The notes: generated by a model not told the origin, from the sequence alone. 64,000 nt of DNA from Hornefia butyriciproducens (GCF_009695915.1 NZ_VUMZ01000002.1:186001-250000); one strand, 5' to 3'. Shown: positions 49,827-59,683, counted from the stretch's first letter. Numbers and translations: made by a program.

Positions 49827-51658
49827 TGTATTTTCCTCCCTCCTCTGAAGCTTCCGAATCCGAAGTGGTCACAGCGCAGGCAGCGCCCGCACTCCTGCTT
49901 GACGCCCTGAGGGGTCATTCCGATGCTGACAAGATCGAAGTTGCCCTCGATGTTGTCAATCATCTGGCTCGTCAGATTGACGCGGCCGCAGGGAGGGTTG
50001 TTGGTCATCTGAGGATCCGGAACCTCGACTCCGGATTTGATGACGTGGTTATAGCCCAGGAAATAGTCGATATTGTTTGCCGCCACTTTGCCGGCCGCCA
50101 CCGCCCGGATGACTGTTGCAGGTCCGGAAACCGCATCGCCTCCGGCGAACACGTTGCCGCTGCCGGGAACAAAGCTTGAACTCTCCGCGGCGATGACGCC
50201 GTGTTTCAGCTTCAGGCCGCTGCCCTCAAAGGGCTGGGAATGAATGGACTGACCGATGGCGACGATGATGTAGTCGCATTCGATGGGAAAGGCCTTCTCC
50301 TCGGCTTTGCGCACGGAGGTGCGGCCGTCCTGGCCGATCAGGGAGATCAGCTGAGGCTGAACCCACAAAGCCTTGGCCCGTTTGGTTTTCTTGTCGAGTT
50401 CGATGTGATCCGGCGCAAGAAGCGTGCGGATCTTGACTCCCTCCGCCTGTGCTTCCGCGATTTCCTCCGGAAGCGCGGTCATGTCCGCGATACGGCGGCG
50501 GTAAACGCAGGTGACGGAGGATGCGCCCAGTCTGAGCGTGGAGCGGGTCGCGTCCATGGCGACATTTCCGCCGCCTACGACGACGACCTTTTTGCCCTTC
50601 AGGTTCGGCGCCTCGTCTTCGCCGATGGCGCGGAGAAGCTCGACAGCGCTGTATACATTAGGGGCGTCCTCGCCCGCAAGCTTCAGTTTTTTGTCATCGT
50701 GAGCTCCGATGGACATATAGACGGCGTCGTACTTCGCCTTCAGTTCGTCGATAGACATATCCTCGCCGATATTGGTGTTCAGAATGACGTTGACGCCGGT
50801 GTCCAGGATGTACTGGATATCCCGGTCCAGAATGTCGTTGGGCAGCCGGTAGTCGGGAATGCCGTAGCGGAGCATTCCGCCCAGATGATGCCTTTGTTCA
50901 TAAACGGTCACCTCGTGCCCCATGACAGTGAGGAAGTAAGCCGCGGTCAGTCCTCCCGGACCGCCGCCGATGACCGCCACGGTTTTCCCGGTGGCCGGAG
51001 CGCACTGAGGAACCGGAATGTCTCCGGCGTGATCCACAGCGTACCGCTTGATGCCGCAGATATTGACGGAATCATCCACCATCTGGCGGCGGCAGCGTTT
51101 CTCACAGGGATGCTCGCAGACGTAGCCGCAGACAGCAGGGAACGGATTGTCCTTGCGGATCAGACGCACCGCGTCTTTATAGCGGCCGGCCTTGACCAGC
51201 GAAATATAGCCCGGGACATCGACGTGAGCGGGACATACCGCGGTGCAGGGGATGGCCTGCTCGATGCCGTAGAGACAGCGGCCTCTTTTGATATGCTCTT
51301 CCATATCCTTGCGGAAGCCCTGCATCCCCTCAAGCACCATGTTCGCCGCTTCATAGCCGATGGCACAGTCCGCGGACACGCGAATGATGTCGGCGGTTTT
51401 TTCGATGAGATCGATGGTTTCCATGTCACCGGTGCCGTTTCGGATGGTTTCCAGCATTTCAGTAAGATGCCACAGCCCGATTCTGCACGGAGAACATTTG
51501 CCGCAGGATTGCGCGTGGCAGATGCGAAGATAATTCAGCAGCATATCCACCGGACACAGGCCCAGCGGGCTGGCGCTTATTCTCTTCTTGAAACGTCTGC
51601 CGATCTGTTCCAATACCTGCTGACCCTCTTCAGGAGTCTCAATTACAAGTCTTTCCAT
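49820..51658 (-). CDS. Hydrogenase partner: NuoF-type Fe-S domain fused to a GltD-like flavoprotein
   Basis: 612 residues. Residues 1-125 match the C-terminal Fe-S bundle of NuoF-like subunits (CGKCSPCRIGLWHLTE near 52) but lack its FMN/NADH domain. The rest resembles the small subunit of glutamate synthase: Cys motifs (CTAVCPAHVDVPGY and CGYVCEHPCEKRC), an FAD site VIGGGPGGLTAAYF near 228 and an NAD(P)H site VVVGGGNVAMDATRS near 362. A last Cys cluster (CGRCLRCDHFGFG) lies at the C-terminus. Electrons would pass NAD(P)H-FAD-FeS-HydA. It is the first gene of the operon and overlaps hydA. Similar fusions are found beside hydrogenases of anaerobes. Confidence 0.9.
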   Translation of the reverse strand: MERLVIETPEEGQQVLEQIGRRFKKRISASPLGLCPVDMLLNYLRICHAQSCGKCSPCRIGLWHLTEMLETIRNGTGDMETIDLIEKTADIIRVSADCAIGYEAANMVLEGMQGFRKDMEEHIKRGRCLYGIEQAIPCTAVCPAHVDVPGYISLVKAGRYKDAVRLIRKDNPFPAVCGYVCEHPCEKRCRRQMVDDSVNICGIKRYAVDHAGDIPVPQCAPATGKTVAVIGGGPGGLTAAYFLTVMGHEVTVYEQRHHLGGMLRYGIPDYRLPNDILDRDIQYILDTGVNVILNTNIGEDMSIDELKAKYDAVYMSIGAHDDKKLKLAGEDAPNVYSAVELLRAIGEDEAPNLKGKKVVVVGGGNVAMDATRSTLRLGASSVTCVYRRRIADMTALPEEIAEAQAEGVKIRTLLAPDHIELDKKTKRAKALWVQPQLISLIGQDGRTSVRKAEEKAFPIECDYIIVAIGQSIHSQPFEGSGLKLKHGVIAAESSSFVPGSGNVFAGGDAVSGPATVIRAVAAGKVAANNIDYFLGYNHVIKSGVEVPDPQMTNNPPCGRVNLTSQMIDNIEGNFDLVSIGMTPQGVKQECGRCLRCDHFGFGSFRGGRKIQW

Positions 51659-51684
51659 AAATTAACCTCTGGAATTTCGCAGGA

Positions 51685-51699
51685 GCACAAATTTTGTGC
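51685..51699. promoter_or_regulatory. Perfect 15-bp palindrome in the hydrogenase leader
   Basis: GCACAAATTTTGTGC, 26 nt before the first start codon and within the predicted 5' untranslated region. It does not match the usual Rex site (TTGTTAA-N4-TTAACAA), so another regulator is implied. Confidence 0.6.
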
Positions 51700-51742
51700 G
51701 CCCACACAACAAATCAATATATACTTTAACATTACGGCATAT

Positions 51743-51771
51743 ATTATATACGCATAGGAAACCTCAGACAA
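51743..51771 (-). promoter_or_regulatory. Promoter of the hydrogenase operon
   Basis: Minus strand TTGTCT, 17 bp, TATAAT. Gives a leader of about 77 nt that contains the palindrome at 51685-51699. Confidence 0.65.
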
Positions 51772-52075
51772 GAATAGATAAAAAATTAACGAGATATGTG
51801 CGGGCAGTGCGTTCGCCGTTACAAATCCGGGGGAAGATCAGAGCGTTCGCCGTAACGGAATACAGCGAAAACAGCGCTTTCGTCCGGGGTGCTTTTCCGG
51901 AAACAAAAAAAGGCCGCCGTCTGACCTCTGATCTGCGCTCTTTCAGGCAGAGCGCTTATCGGTTCTGCGGCGTAAGCCTGTATCGCATGATGCTGCCGCG
52001 CCGCAGCCTGCAGAGAATGTCGGCAGTCCAACATTCCGAATCTCCGGTTTGCAGTGCAGAATGATCCGGAATGTG
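51772..52075. other. Spacer between the hydrogenase promoter and a lipoprotein gene
   Basis: Open frames occur on both strands but without ribosome binding sites or recognisable domains. The region directly after the lipoprotein stop may hold the decayed rest of that gene, though I could not follow a homologous frame. Confidence 0.4.
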
Positions 52076-52267
52076 CTATTGCTGCTCGAATACGAGAGTG
52101 ATGCCGCTCATCGTCGCTGTGGTGGCCTTCCATGTGCCGAGGTATTCACTGTCCGCATACTTAGCACCGCAGGCAGTGAAGAAAAAGACCATAGCACAGA
52201 GCGCCAGAACGGGCAGAATCCGGCGCAGACGGTTCCCGGCTGATGCTGCAGGAAATTTTTGTTTCAT
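52076..52267 (-). CDS. Small lipoprotein, possibly truncated
   Basis: 63 residues. Signal peptide with basic start (MKQKFPAASAGNRLRR), hydrophobic core and lipobox FTAC-G near residue 33, so the protein would be lipid-anchored at the outer face of the membrane. The mature part is only about 30 residues (starting GAKYADSEYLGTWKATTATM). Lipoproteins beginning this way in Firmicutes are usually over 100 residues, so a premature stop is likely. GGGGGGTATCT precedes ATG. Confidence 0.65.
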   Translation of the reverse strand: MKQKFPAASAGNRLRRILPVLALCAMVFFFTACGAKYADSEYLGTWKATTATMSGITLVFEQQ

Positions 52268-52326
52268 AGATACCCCCCCATCATGTCATAAATCAATGCT
52301 GACTTTGTAAAAAATCCGATTGGGGG

Positions 52327-52640
52327 ATGCGGCGGTTCTTACGCACATCAAACCACATCGAGCGGCTGAACCGGGAACTGAAGCGGCGATCGAAAGCCAT
52401 CGGGATCTTTCCGAATGATGCCTCACTGGTCCGGCTGATTGGATCCGTCCTGCTGGAGCAGAACAGTATCTGTCAGGCTGGAAGGTCCATCTTCAGTAAG
52501 GAGACATACAGCAAACTTCTTGTATCAGATGTAAGGAACAGGCTCCACCTGATTGCGGAGGAACAGGCCTCCCTCTTACAGGTTGCCTGACCAGAATGAA
52601 CCTAAAGGCAATTTACACACAAATTTGGATTTGACTCTCC
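52327..52640 (+). mobile_element. IS256-family remnant (transposase C-terminus and right end)
   Basis: 87 codons from 52327 to 52590 match the C-terminal end of Mutator/IS256 transposases (RRFLRTSNHIERLNRELKRR, then GIFPNDASLVRLIG). The catalytic DDE region is missing. About 20 bp further on, AATTTACACACAAATTTGGA followed by TTGACTC resembles the terminal inverted repeat of this family. The left part of the element is gone. Confidence 0.85.
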
Positions 52641-52855
52641 GTCGGAGAAAACAGAGGCTTCGCCGGGCTGATATGATCCGGGTCTGCGGGGAGCGTATCA
52701 CCTTCTAAGGACAGTTTAAACACTTTTGCTCTGAGACGTAACATCGAATTGAATTATGGGTGATGGAATGCCGCCTTCGATTCTTTCCTATGGACGCACA
52801 AAGCATTTTGTGATACCATTAAAGGAAGTTAAAGCGATGGCAGGAGGTGCAGAAT

Positions 52856-53368
52856 ATGCTTGATAAGAACGTGAAAGAACTTTTGAACACACAGATCAAC
52901 AAGGAATTTTATTCCGCTTACCTTTATCTGATGTTTGCGAACTATTATGAGGATGAGGGACTGAGCGGATTCAACAACTGGTATACAGTTCAGGCGCAGG
53001 AGGAGCGTGACCATGCGATGCTGATGCTCCGGTATTTGCAGATGAACGGGGAGTCCATCGTGCTGGAAGCGATTGACAAGCCGGTGGCAGAGCTGAATAA
53101 CCATATGGATCCGCTCCAGGAGGCGTATAAGCACGAGCAGTATGTGACGGGACTGATTAACAATATCTACAGTGCGGCCTACGATGTTCGCGATTTCCGT
53201 ACCATGCAGTTCCTGGACTGGTTTGTCAAGGAGCAGGTTGAAGAGGAAGATAACGCCAGCAATCTCATCAAGAAGATGGAAATGTTCGGTACAGACGCCA
53301 AAGGGCTGTATATGCTGGATCAGGAACTGGCCGGCAGAGTTTACGCCGCGCCGTCACTGGTTTTGTAA
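52856..53368 (+). CDS. ftnA: Ferritin
   Basis: 170 residues from the ATG at 52856 (CAGGAGG 8 nt upstream; the GTG at 52847 overlaps the binding site). Four-helix bundle with ferroxidase-centre residues in NKEFYSAYLYLMFANYY (Glu, Tyr), QEERDHAMLMLRY (Glu-x2-His) and KEQVEEEDNAS (Glu pair). It stores iron as ferric mineral and limits Fenton damage. No haem-binding Met typical of bacterioferritin is obvious. Own terminator follows. Confidence 0.95.
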   Translation: MLDKNVKELLNTQINKEFYSAYLYLMFANYYEDEGLSGFNNWYTVQAQEERDHAMLMLRYLQMNGESIVLEAIDKPVAELNNHMDPLQEAYKHEQYVTGLINNIYSAAYDVRDFRTMQFLDWFVKEQVEEEDNASNLIKKMEMFGTDAKGLYMLDQELAGRVYAAPSLVL

Positions 53369-53480
53369 GAACCGCAATTGACTTAACCGACTGGTCGTCG
53401 TGATTCACGGCGCCGGGGCAGGCAACCGTCTGCGTCATGGACGCCGCACGGAGGTCTGCGGCAGTTTCGAACAACGAGTT

Positions 53481-53507
53481 TGCCGTCCCGCACGGGACGG
53501 CATTTTT
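53481..53507 (+). terminator. Terminator of ferritin
   Basis: TGCCGTCCCG, CAC loop, GGGACGGCA, then TTTTT; 113 nt past the ferritin stop. Confidence 0.85.
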
Positions 53508-53597
53508 AGAGAGTCCGCGGCGGCTTCCGGATCGTTTGTCCTCGAGATGCCCGGATACGGGATGGTGCGGAACCACGGCGGAAATATCAGGAGAGCC

Positions 53598-54857
53598 ATG
53601 AAAATTCAGATACCGGAAAAAGTGAATTATGTTCTGCGGACGCTCTGCGAGCACGGCTATGAAGCCTTTGTTGTAGGAGGATGCGTGAGAGACAGCCTCC
53701 TGAACAAAACTCCCGCTGACTGGGATATCACGACATCGGCGTATCCGGAGGAGGTGAAGGCGTGCTTTCCTCATACGGCGGACACTGGCATTCAGCACGG
53801 CACTGTCAGTGTGATCGTGGAGCATGAGCCCGTGGAGGTGACAACCTATCGTGTCGATGGAACCTATTCCGACGGGCGGCATCCCGACAGTGTCCGGTTC
53901 ACTCGCAGTCTGGAGGAGGACCTGGCGCGCCGGGATTTCGCCATCAACGCGATGGCCTATAATGAAGAGATCGGTCTGCAGGATCCCTGCGGCGGCAGAG
54001 CCGATCTGCGGAACGGGGTAATCCGGTGTGTCGGGGCGCCGGAGCGGCGTTTCAGCGAGGATGCTCTGCGGATTCTGCGCGCGCTGCGTTTCGCGTCGGT
54101 ACTGGGGTTTTCCATTGAACAAAGCACAGAATCGTCAATGTACGATCTGGCTGATCGCGTCCGGCTGGTGGCTGTGGAACGTATTAACGTGGAGTTCAGC
54201 AAGCTGATTCTGGGTCAGTGCGCGGATCTGATTCTGACCCGGTATCGTGGCGTGCTGAGCCGGGCGACGGGGCTGCGGATTCCGGCGGTGAATGATCTGG
54301 ACCGGCTGCCGGCTTCGGTTCCTGTGCGGCTGGCGTCTATGACGGATGTGGATCCGAGGCGTCTGAAATATGATAACCGGACGGTTCGCCTTGTGAGTGA
54401 TATCCGGAACGCGCTTCTGGCTCTGGGGGATTTCTCCGGCGGTTACAAAGAAAACAGCGCAGATGGAACTGCAGGCGACAAAGAAAACAGCATAGACGGC
54501 GCAGGAGGCGCCGGCCGGGCGGTGCCTTTGTACAAAAAAGAGAACCGGAGCGGTGAAGGCACGGAGCCCGCACGCGTACAGCTCCGACATCTGCTTCGCA
54601 TGTTTGGCGAGGATGCGGTCCGGGGCGCACTGGAAATCCGGGGAGACGATACGGCGCTGCTGGAAAGGATTCTGACAGACGGTGACTGTTTCAGTCTCAG
54701 ACAGCTTGCAGTGACAGGCCGAGACCTGGGACTTCCGCCGGGACCGAAGGTGGGAAAACGATTGAACCGTCTGCTGGATGCGGTGATCGAAGAGGAACTT
54801 CCCAATGAGCGAGAGCTGCTGCTGCGCCGGAATGCGGCCTGGACCAATGAAGGGTGA
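53598..54857 (+). CDS. cca: CCA tRNA nucleotidyltransferase with a repeat insertion
   Basis: 419 residues from the ATG at 53598 (AGGAGAG upstream). Class II nucleotidyltransferase head with GGCVRDSLL near residue 23, DWDITTSAYPEEV near 36 (catalytic Asp pair), RRDFAINAMAY near 112 and RRFSEDALRILRALRFAS near 152. It adds or repairs the CCA end of tRNAs. Near residues 284-305, between helical parts of the tail, lies an 11-residue unit repeated twice (KENSADGTAGD, KENSIDGAGGA) that is not expected in the family. Rest of the C-terminal body looks complete. The gene stands alone upstream of a surface-enzyme gene. Confidence 0.93.
   Translation: MKIQIPEKVNYVLRTLCEHGYEAFVVGGCVRDSLLNKTPADWDITTSAYPEEVKACFPHTADTGIQHGTVSVIVEHEPVEVTTYRVDGTYSDGRHPDSVRFTRSLEEDLARRDFAINAMAYNEEIGLQDPCGGRADLRNGVIRCVGAPERRFSEDALRILRALRFASVLGFSIEQSTESSMYDLADRVRLVAVERINVEFSKLILGQCADLILTRYRGVLSRATGLRIPAVNDLDRLPASVPVRLASMTDVDPRRLKYDNRTVRLVSDIRNALLALGDFSGGYKENSADGTAGDKENSIDGAGGAGRAVPLYKKENRSGEGTEPARVQLRHLLRMFGEDAVRGALEIRGDDTALLERILTDGDCFSLRQLAVTGRDLGLPPGPKVGKRLNRLLDAVIEEELPNERELLLRRNAAWTNEG
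54445..54510 (+). repeat. 33-bp in-frame direct repeat in cca
   Basis: ACAAAGAAAACAGC starts units at 54445 and 54478; the following bases are similar but diverged. Encodes the KENS...DG repeats. Confidence 0.8.
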
Positions 54858-54993
54858 ACAGTGTCGGGCAAGTTGACCGCCCTGTATGAGTGCCTCGGGA
54901 GCATTTGCTTCGCCGCGATTTTTCGCTTTACTATGACGCGAGGACGCGTTTTCTGAAGTGGCTTTTCCGGCTGTTTTTTCCCTTCTGTAATAT

Positions 54994-55025
54994 TTGCAAA
55001 TGCAACCCCTGTATGGTATTATAAT
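54994..55025 (+). promoter_or_regulatory. Promoter ending at the LCP start codon
   Basis: TTGCAA (54994), 17 bp, TATTAT (55017), with an overlapping TATAAT at 55020-55025. Either -10 places initiation 0-3 nt from the ATG at 55032. Confidence 0.65.
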
Positions 55026-55031
55026 TTAGTT

Positions 55032-56432
55032 ATGAGCAGAAAAACAAGGGATTTAGATAACGCACACTATAGTCCGGAGCTGATCCGGAAATATGAGAAT
55101 CCGGAATATGCCCGCCGGGCAGAAGAATATGAGCGTCAGGCCCGTGCAGAAAAAGGGGGAAGGCACGGGCGGCAGAGGACCTCGCGCCGGGCGGAAAGTC
55201 AGCGGAACTATAGTTATGATGAGGGATATTACGATTCGCGGAATTCCCAGGGTGACCCGGCTCGCTATCAGGAGCAGGGTTATTCGTATGAGGATTATCT
55301 GGCGGCCCGGGGAGAATCCCGGCAGGGGAAACACGGAGTATCCCGCCGCGCTGGGCGGGGAAGCCGGAAGCAGCCTAAAGCGCCGCGGCAACGGAAACGA
55401 CATCGTTTCCATCTGGGCCGGCTGATCCGTAACCTTATTATTCTGGCACTGATTTTGGCAGTCGCTTTATTCGCATATATACTTTCGCTGACAAAGAATC
55501 TGGATCGCGTTGATACCAGCGGAAAGAATTTCGCGATTAACGACCAGGTTGCTTCAGATCTGAAAGGATACCGCAACATTGCTATCCTTGGTTCGGACGC
55601 CAGGAGAGGGGAAAGCTACACGGGAAGCCGCACAGACGCCATTATCATCCTCAGTATCAAGAGAACCACCGGGGAAACGCACATGATTTCCGTGATGAGG
55701 GACTCCTATCTGAAGATCCGTGACGGAAGCGGCAACCTGATGCTTGATAAGGTGACGCACGCACACGCATACGGAGGAGGAGTGGACACCATCAGCTCCC
55801 TGAACCGGAACCTGGATCTGAATATCCGGGAATATGTAGTGTTCAACTGGCAGGCCGTCGCAGACACAGTGGACACCCTGGGCGGCATAGAGGTGGACGT
55901 AAAAAGGAATGAGATCGCAGATCTCAACAAATGGGGACCCGAGACGGGACGTAACGTAGGAAGTAAATATCATAAGATCACCCATACCGGCGTGCAGACG
56001 CTGGACGGCGTGCAGGCGACAACCTACTGCCGGATCCGTAAGACTTCAGGAGGCGATACGGGGCGCGCGCAGAGATACAAAAAGATCATGAGCGCAGTGA
56101 TGAAGAAGGCCGCCTCTTCGCCGACAAAGCTTTCAACGCTTTCAAAGGAAGTAATGCCGGAGATTCGGACGAACATGACGCAGACGCAGCTGGCGACGCT
56201 GATGCTGCGAGCTCCCATGATGGACATGCAGAAGAGCATCAGCTGGCCGAAGAGTTATTACGGCGGCATCGTAAACGGTGTCTGGTATGCGATTCCGACG
56301 ACGCTGAATACCAACGTCAAGAGACTGCACCGGCAGGCCTTCGGACAGACGGACTACGTTCCGACTGCGACCTGCCGTGCGATCAGCGATGAGATAGTTT
56401 CCCAGACGGGCATCGCTTACGGCAACAATTAG
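55032..56432 (+). CDS. LytR-CpsA-Psr (LCP) family cell-wall polymer transferase
   Basis: 466 residues. A long hydrophilic cytoplasmic N-terminus (1-130) rich in Arg, Tyr and Gln, one membrane helix (about 134-152, LIILALILAVALFAYIL), then an extracytoplasmic LCP domain with NIAILGSDARRG near 186, GSRTDAIIILS near 200, SVMRDSYLKI near 220 and CRIRKTSGGDTGRAQR near 334. LCP enzymes attach teichoic acids or polysaccharides to peptidoglycan. The N-terminal extension is longer than usual. No ribosome binding site is present; the -10 box ends 6 nt before ATG, so the mRNA is probably leaderless. Confidence 0.92.
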   Translation: MSRKTRDLDNAHYSPELIRKYENPEYARRAEEYERQARAEKGGRHGRQRTSRRAESQRNYSYDEGYYDSRNSQGDPARYQEQGYSYEDYLAARGESRQGKHGVSRRAGRGSRKQPKAPRQRKRHRFHLGRLIRNLIILALILAVALFAYILSLTKNLDRVDTSGKNFAINDQVASDLKGYRNIAILGSDARRGESYTGSRTDAIIILSIKRTTGETHMISVMRDSYLKIRDGSGNLMLDKVTHAHAYGGGVDTISSLNRNLDLNIREYVVFNWQAVADTVDTLGGIEVDVKRNEIADLNKWGPETGRNVGSKYHKITHTGVQTLDGVQATTYCRIRKTSGGDTGRAQRYKKIMSAVMKKAASSPTKLSTLSKEVMPEIRTNMTQTQLATLMLRAPMMDMQKSISWPKSYYGGIVNGVWYAIPTTLNTNVKRLHRQAFGQTDYVPTATCRAISDEIVSQTGIAYGNN

Positions 56433-56463
56433 CCTGCAGACAACTAACTGAACGGAGAAGAAA

Positions 56464-58128
56464 ATGAGCGAGAAAACAAATGAAAACAGGTCTTTGAATT
56501 TCATCCATCAGATTATTGAGAAGGATATTGAGGAAGGCACCTACGGCGGAGAGGTGTATACCCGTTTTCCGCCGGAACCCAACGGCTACCTTCATATCGG
56601 CCACGCCAAATCCATCTGTCTGAACTTTACCACCGCACAGAAGTACGGAGGCAGGACGAATCTCCGGTACGACGATACTAATCCGGTGAAGGAGGACATG
56701 GAGTACGTGGACTCCATCGAGGAAGATGTGAAGTGGCTCGGGTTCACGTGGGATAAACGCCTGTGGGCCTCGGATTATTTCGACACCATGTATGAGGCGG
56801 CGATGGAGCTGATCCGCAAGGGTCTGGCTTATGTTGACGACCTGAGTCCCGACCAGATCCGGGAATATCGGGGAACGCTGAAGGAGCCCGGAAAGGAGAG
56901 CCCATGCAGGAGCCAGAGCGCTGAAGAGGCGGCGGCTCTGTTTGAGCGTATGCGCGCCGGAGAATTCGCCGACGGCGAACGGGTTCTGCGGGCGAAAATC
57001 GATATGGCATCGCCTAACATCAATATGAGGGATCCCGTCATTTACAGAATCGCCCATACGCATCATCATAACACCGGAGATAAATGGTGCATTTATCCCA
57101 TGTACGATTTCGCACATCCCATCGAGGACGCTATCGAAGGAATCACCCACTCCATCTGCACCCTGGAATTTGAGGATCACAGGCCGCTCTACGACTGGGT
57201 CCTGAAAAACGTCGGATTCTGGCCCCATCCGCCGAAGCAGATTGAATTCGCCAGACTGAATCTGACCAATACAGTGATGAGCAAGCGCCTGCTGAAGGCC
57301 CTGGTGGATGACGGCACTGTGGAGGGATGGGACGATCCCCGGATGCCGACGATCGCGGGTCTCAGGCGGAGGGGCTATACGCCGCAGGCTATCCGGACCT
57401 TCTGCGAGGAGATCGGCGTGGCCAAAAGCAACAGCACGATTGATATTGCCATGCTGGAGCACTTTGTCAGAGATGACCTGAAGGACAAAGTAGAAAACCG
57501 GAATGTAGTTGAAGACCCCATTAAGGTGGTCATCACAAACTACCCGGAGGGCAGAACGGAAATGGTCGAGGTGGAGAACAATAGAAACGTGCCTGAGATG
57601 GGAAACCGTGAGATTCCCTTCTCCAGGGAGATATACATCGACGGAGCGGACTTTATGGAGGTCCCGGTAAAGAAATATTTCCGCCTTTTCCCCGGAAATG
57701 AAGTCCGGGTGAAGGGCGCCTATTTCATCAAGTGTGAGGACGTCATTAAGAATCCCGACGGGACCATAAAGGAGCTGCACTGCACATACGATCCGCAGAC
57801 CCGCTCGGGAAACGGATTCGAGGGGCGGAAAGTAAAGGGGACGATTCACTTTGTGGACGCCGCCACGGCAGTGCCCGTCCGGGTACGGAACTACAATTAC
57901 CTGTATGTTGAAAATGAACAGGGCGAGCAGGTCCTGAACCCCGACTCGGTGGAAGAGAAGATATGCTATGCGGAACCGTCCCTTGCAGAGGCAAAGCCCG
58001 GCGAGCGGTTCCAGTTCTTCCGCCACGGGTACTACATCGCGGATGAAAAACTGACGAACGACAGGGAGAAGGTCTTCAATCGGATCGTTGACCTGAAGAG
58101 TTCCTTCAAGCCGAAGAATAACAGATAA
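56464..58128 (+). CDS. glnS: Glutaminyl-tRNA synthetase
   Basis: 554 residues, class I synthetase. [18 protein letters not shown] (HIGH motif near 45), RYDDTNP, and [11 protein letters not shown] (KMSKS equivalent near 271) are intact. The C-terminal anticodon-binding beta-barrels are complete. A direct GlnRS makes Gln-tRNA without the GatCAB route. GGAG precedes ATG, 31 nt after the LCP stop, and asnS follows closely, so the two synthetases form one transcript. Confidence 0.97.
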   Translation: MSEKTNENRSLNFIHQIIEKDIEEGTYGGEVYTRFPPEPNGYLHIGHAKSICLNFTTAQKYGGRTNLRYDDTNPVKEDMEYVDSIEEDVKWLGFTWDKRLWASDYFDTMYEAAMELIRKGLAYVDDLSPDQIREYRGTLKEPGKESPCRSQSAEEAAALFERMRAGEFADGERVLRAKIDMASPNINMRDPVIYRIAHTHHHNTGDKWCIYPMYDFAHPIEDAIEGITHSICTLEFEDHRPLYDWVLKNVGFWPHPPKQIEFARLNLTNTVMSKRLLKALVDDGTVEGWDDPRMPTIAGLRRRGYTPQAIRTFCEEIGVAKSNSTIDIAMLEHFVRDDLKDKVENRNVVEDPIKVVITNYPEGRTEMVEVENNRNVPEMGNREIPFSREIYIDGADFMEVPVKKYFRLFPGNEVRVKGAYFIKCEDVIKNPDGTIKELHCTYDPQTRSGNGFEGRKVKGTIHFVDAATAVPVRVRNYNYLYVENEQGEQVLNPDSVEEKICYAEPSLAEAKPGERFQFFRHGYYIADEKLTNDREKVFNRIVDLKSSFKPKNNR

Positions 58129-58199
58129 AAACTGATAAGGACAGGAAACTACTGAAACACGCAATTTGTATTTGACAATGTGAGGAGGAAGATCCGGAA

Positions 58200-59600
58200 A
58201 TGGAAATCAGAGATATTGAGTTGAAAGAGCTTCAGCAGCATGCTGAACAGTATGCGGACCGGGAGGTCACGGTGAGAGGCTGGGTACGCCAGAACCGCAG
58301 CTCCAACCGGTTCGGGTTCATCGCCCTGAATGACGGAACCTGCTTCAGCCCGGTTCAGATCGTCTATGAGGCGGAGGAGCTCGGCAATTTCGAAGAGATC
58401 GCCAGGGCGCCTCTCTCCGCCGGGATTCTGGTGAAGGGACGTCTCCTGTTGACGCCGCAGGCCAAGCAGCCCTTCGAGATTCATGCGGAGGAGGTTACGA
58501 TTGAGGCGGATTCCGCTGCGGATTATCCTTTGCAGAACAAAAGACATTCCATGGAATTTCTCCGGGAGATCGCTCATCTGCGGCCGAGAGCCAATACCTT
58601 TCAGGCGGTCTTCCGCGTGCGTTCCCTGGTCGCCTACGCAATTCATCAGTTCTTCCAGGAGAGAGGGTTTGTATACGTCCACACGCCGATTATCACCGGA
58701 AGCGATGCGGAGGGTGCCGGCGAGATGTTCCAGCTCACCACGCTGGATCTGAACGACCTGCCCCGGACAGAGGACGGGAGCATCGACTATACAAAAGACT
58801 TTTTCGGCAAGGAGTGCAACCTGACGGTCAGCGGTCAGCTGGAGGCGGAGATCTTCGCTCTGGCGTTCCGCAACGTCTATACCTTCGGTCCGACCTTCCG
58901 CGCTGAAAATTCCAACACGGCCCGTCACGCCTCCGAGTTCTGGATGATCGAGCCGGAGATTGCCTTCGCAGACCTGGCGGACGATATGGCGCTGGCGGAG
59001 GATATGGTGAAATACATCATCAATTATGTGCTGGAGCATGCTCCGGCCGAGATGGACTTCTTCAACCGCTTTATTGACAAAGGCCTGCTGGATCGCCTTC
59101 AGCACGTGGCCGGCTCAGAGTTTGAGAGGGTCACTTACACCAGGGCAGTGGAAATCCTTCAGAGCTGCGGTGAGAAATTCCAGTATCCGGTGGAGTGGGG
59201 GATCGATCTGCAGACGGAGCATGAGCGCTACCTGACGGAGACCGTTTTCAAAAAGCCTATCTTTGTTACAGATTATCCGAAGGACATCAAGGCGTTTTAC
59301 ATGCGTCTGAATGACGACGGAAAGACGGTCGCCGCATGCGATATGCTTGTGCCGGGCGTCGGTGAGATTATCGGCGGCTCTCAGCGTGAGGAGAGGCTGG
59401 ATGTGCTGCAGGCGAGGATGAAAGAGCTGGGACTCAGCGAGAAGGATTACTGGTGGTATCTGGAACTGAGGAAATACGGCGGCGTTAAGCACGCCGGCTA
59501 CGGTCTGGGCTTCGAGCGGATTATCATGTACATTACGGGAATGAGCAACATCCGCGACGTGCTCCCGTTCCCGAGGACGCCCAAGACGGCAGAATTCTAG
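58200..59600 (+). CDS. asnS: Asparaginyl-tRNA synthetase
   Basis: 466 residues, class IIb. An N-terminal OB fold ([20 protein letters not shown]), then the catalytic domain with motif 2 [21 protein letters not shown] and motif 3 [14 protein letters not shown]. The LAEDMVKYI and [10 protein letters not shown] segments favour AsnRS over AspRS. GAGGAGGAAGATCC precedes ATG. With glnS it covers both amide tRNAs directly. Confidence 0.97.
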   Translation: MEIRDIELKELQQHAEQYADREVTVRGWVRQNRSSNRFGFIALNDGTCFSPVQIVYEAEELGNFEEIARAPLSAGILVKGRLLLTPQAKQPFEIHAEEVTIEADSAADYPLQNKRHSMEFLREIAHLRPRANTFQAVFRVRSLVAYAIHQFFQERGFVYVHTPIITGSDAEGAGEMFQLTTLDLNDLPRTEDGSIDYTKDFFGKECNLTVSGQLEAEIFALAFRNVYTFGPTFRAENSNTARHASEFWMIEPEIAFADLADDMALAEDMVKYIINYVLEHAPAEMDFFNRFIDKGLLDRLQHVAGSEFERVTYTRAVEILQSCGEKFQYPVEWGIDLQTEHERYLTETVFKKPIFVTDYPKDIKAFYMRLNDDGKTVAACDMLVPGVGEIIGGSQREERLDVLQARMKELGLSEKDYWWYLELRKYGGVKHAGYGLGFERIIMYITGMSNIRDVLPFPRTPKTAEF

Positions 59601-59632
59601 ACGAAGGCAGAACCGGCGTGATATTGAAGAAA

Positions 59633-59683
59633 AAAGAGGCTGCTGCACGAACGATGAATAATCGCCCGATGCAGCGCCTCTTT
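59633..59683 (+). terminator. Terminator of glnS-asnS
   Basis: AAAGAGGC-T-GCTGCA pairs with TGCAGC-GCCTCTTT, ending in a short T-run. Confidence 0.85.

Noticed and set aside
50201-51757. 518-codon plus-strand frame opposite the hydrogenase flavoprotein
   Set aside because: Shadow of a GC-rich gene with clear motifs on the minus strand.
51685-51771. Rex operator in the hydrogenase leader
   Set aside because: The palindrome and promoter region do not match TTGTTAA-N4-TTAACAA.
56383-58164. 593-codon minus-strand frame opposite glnS
   Set aside because: glnS is certain; the antisense frame has no family features.
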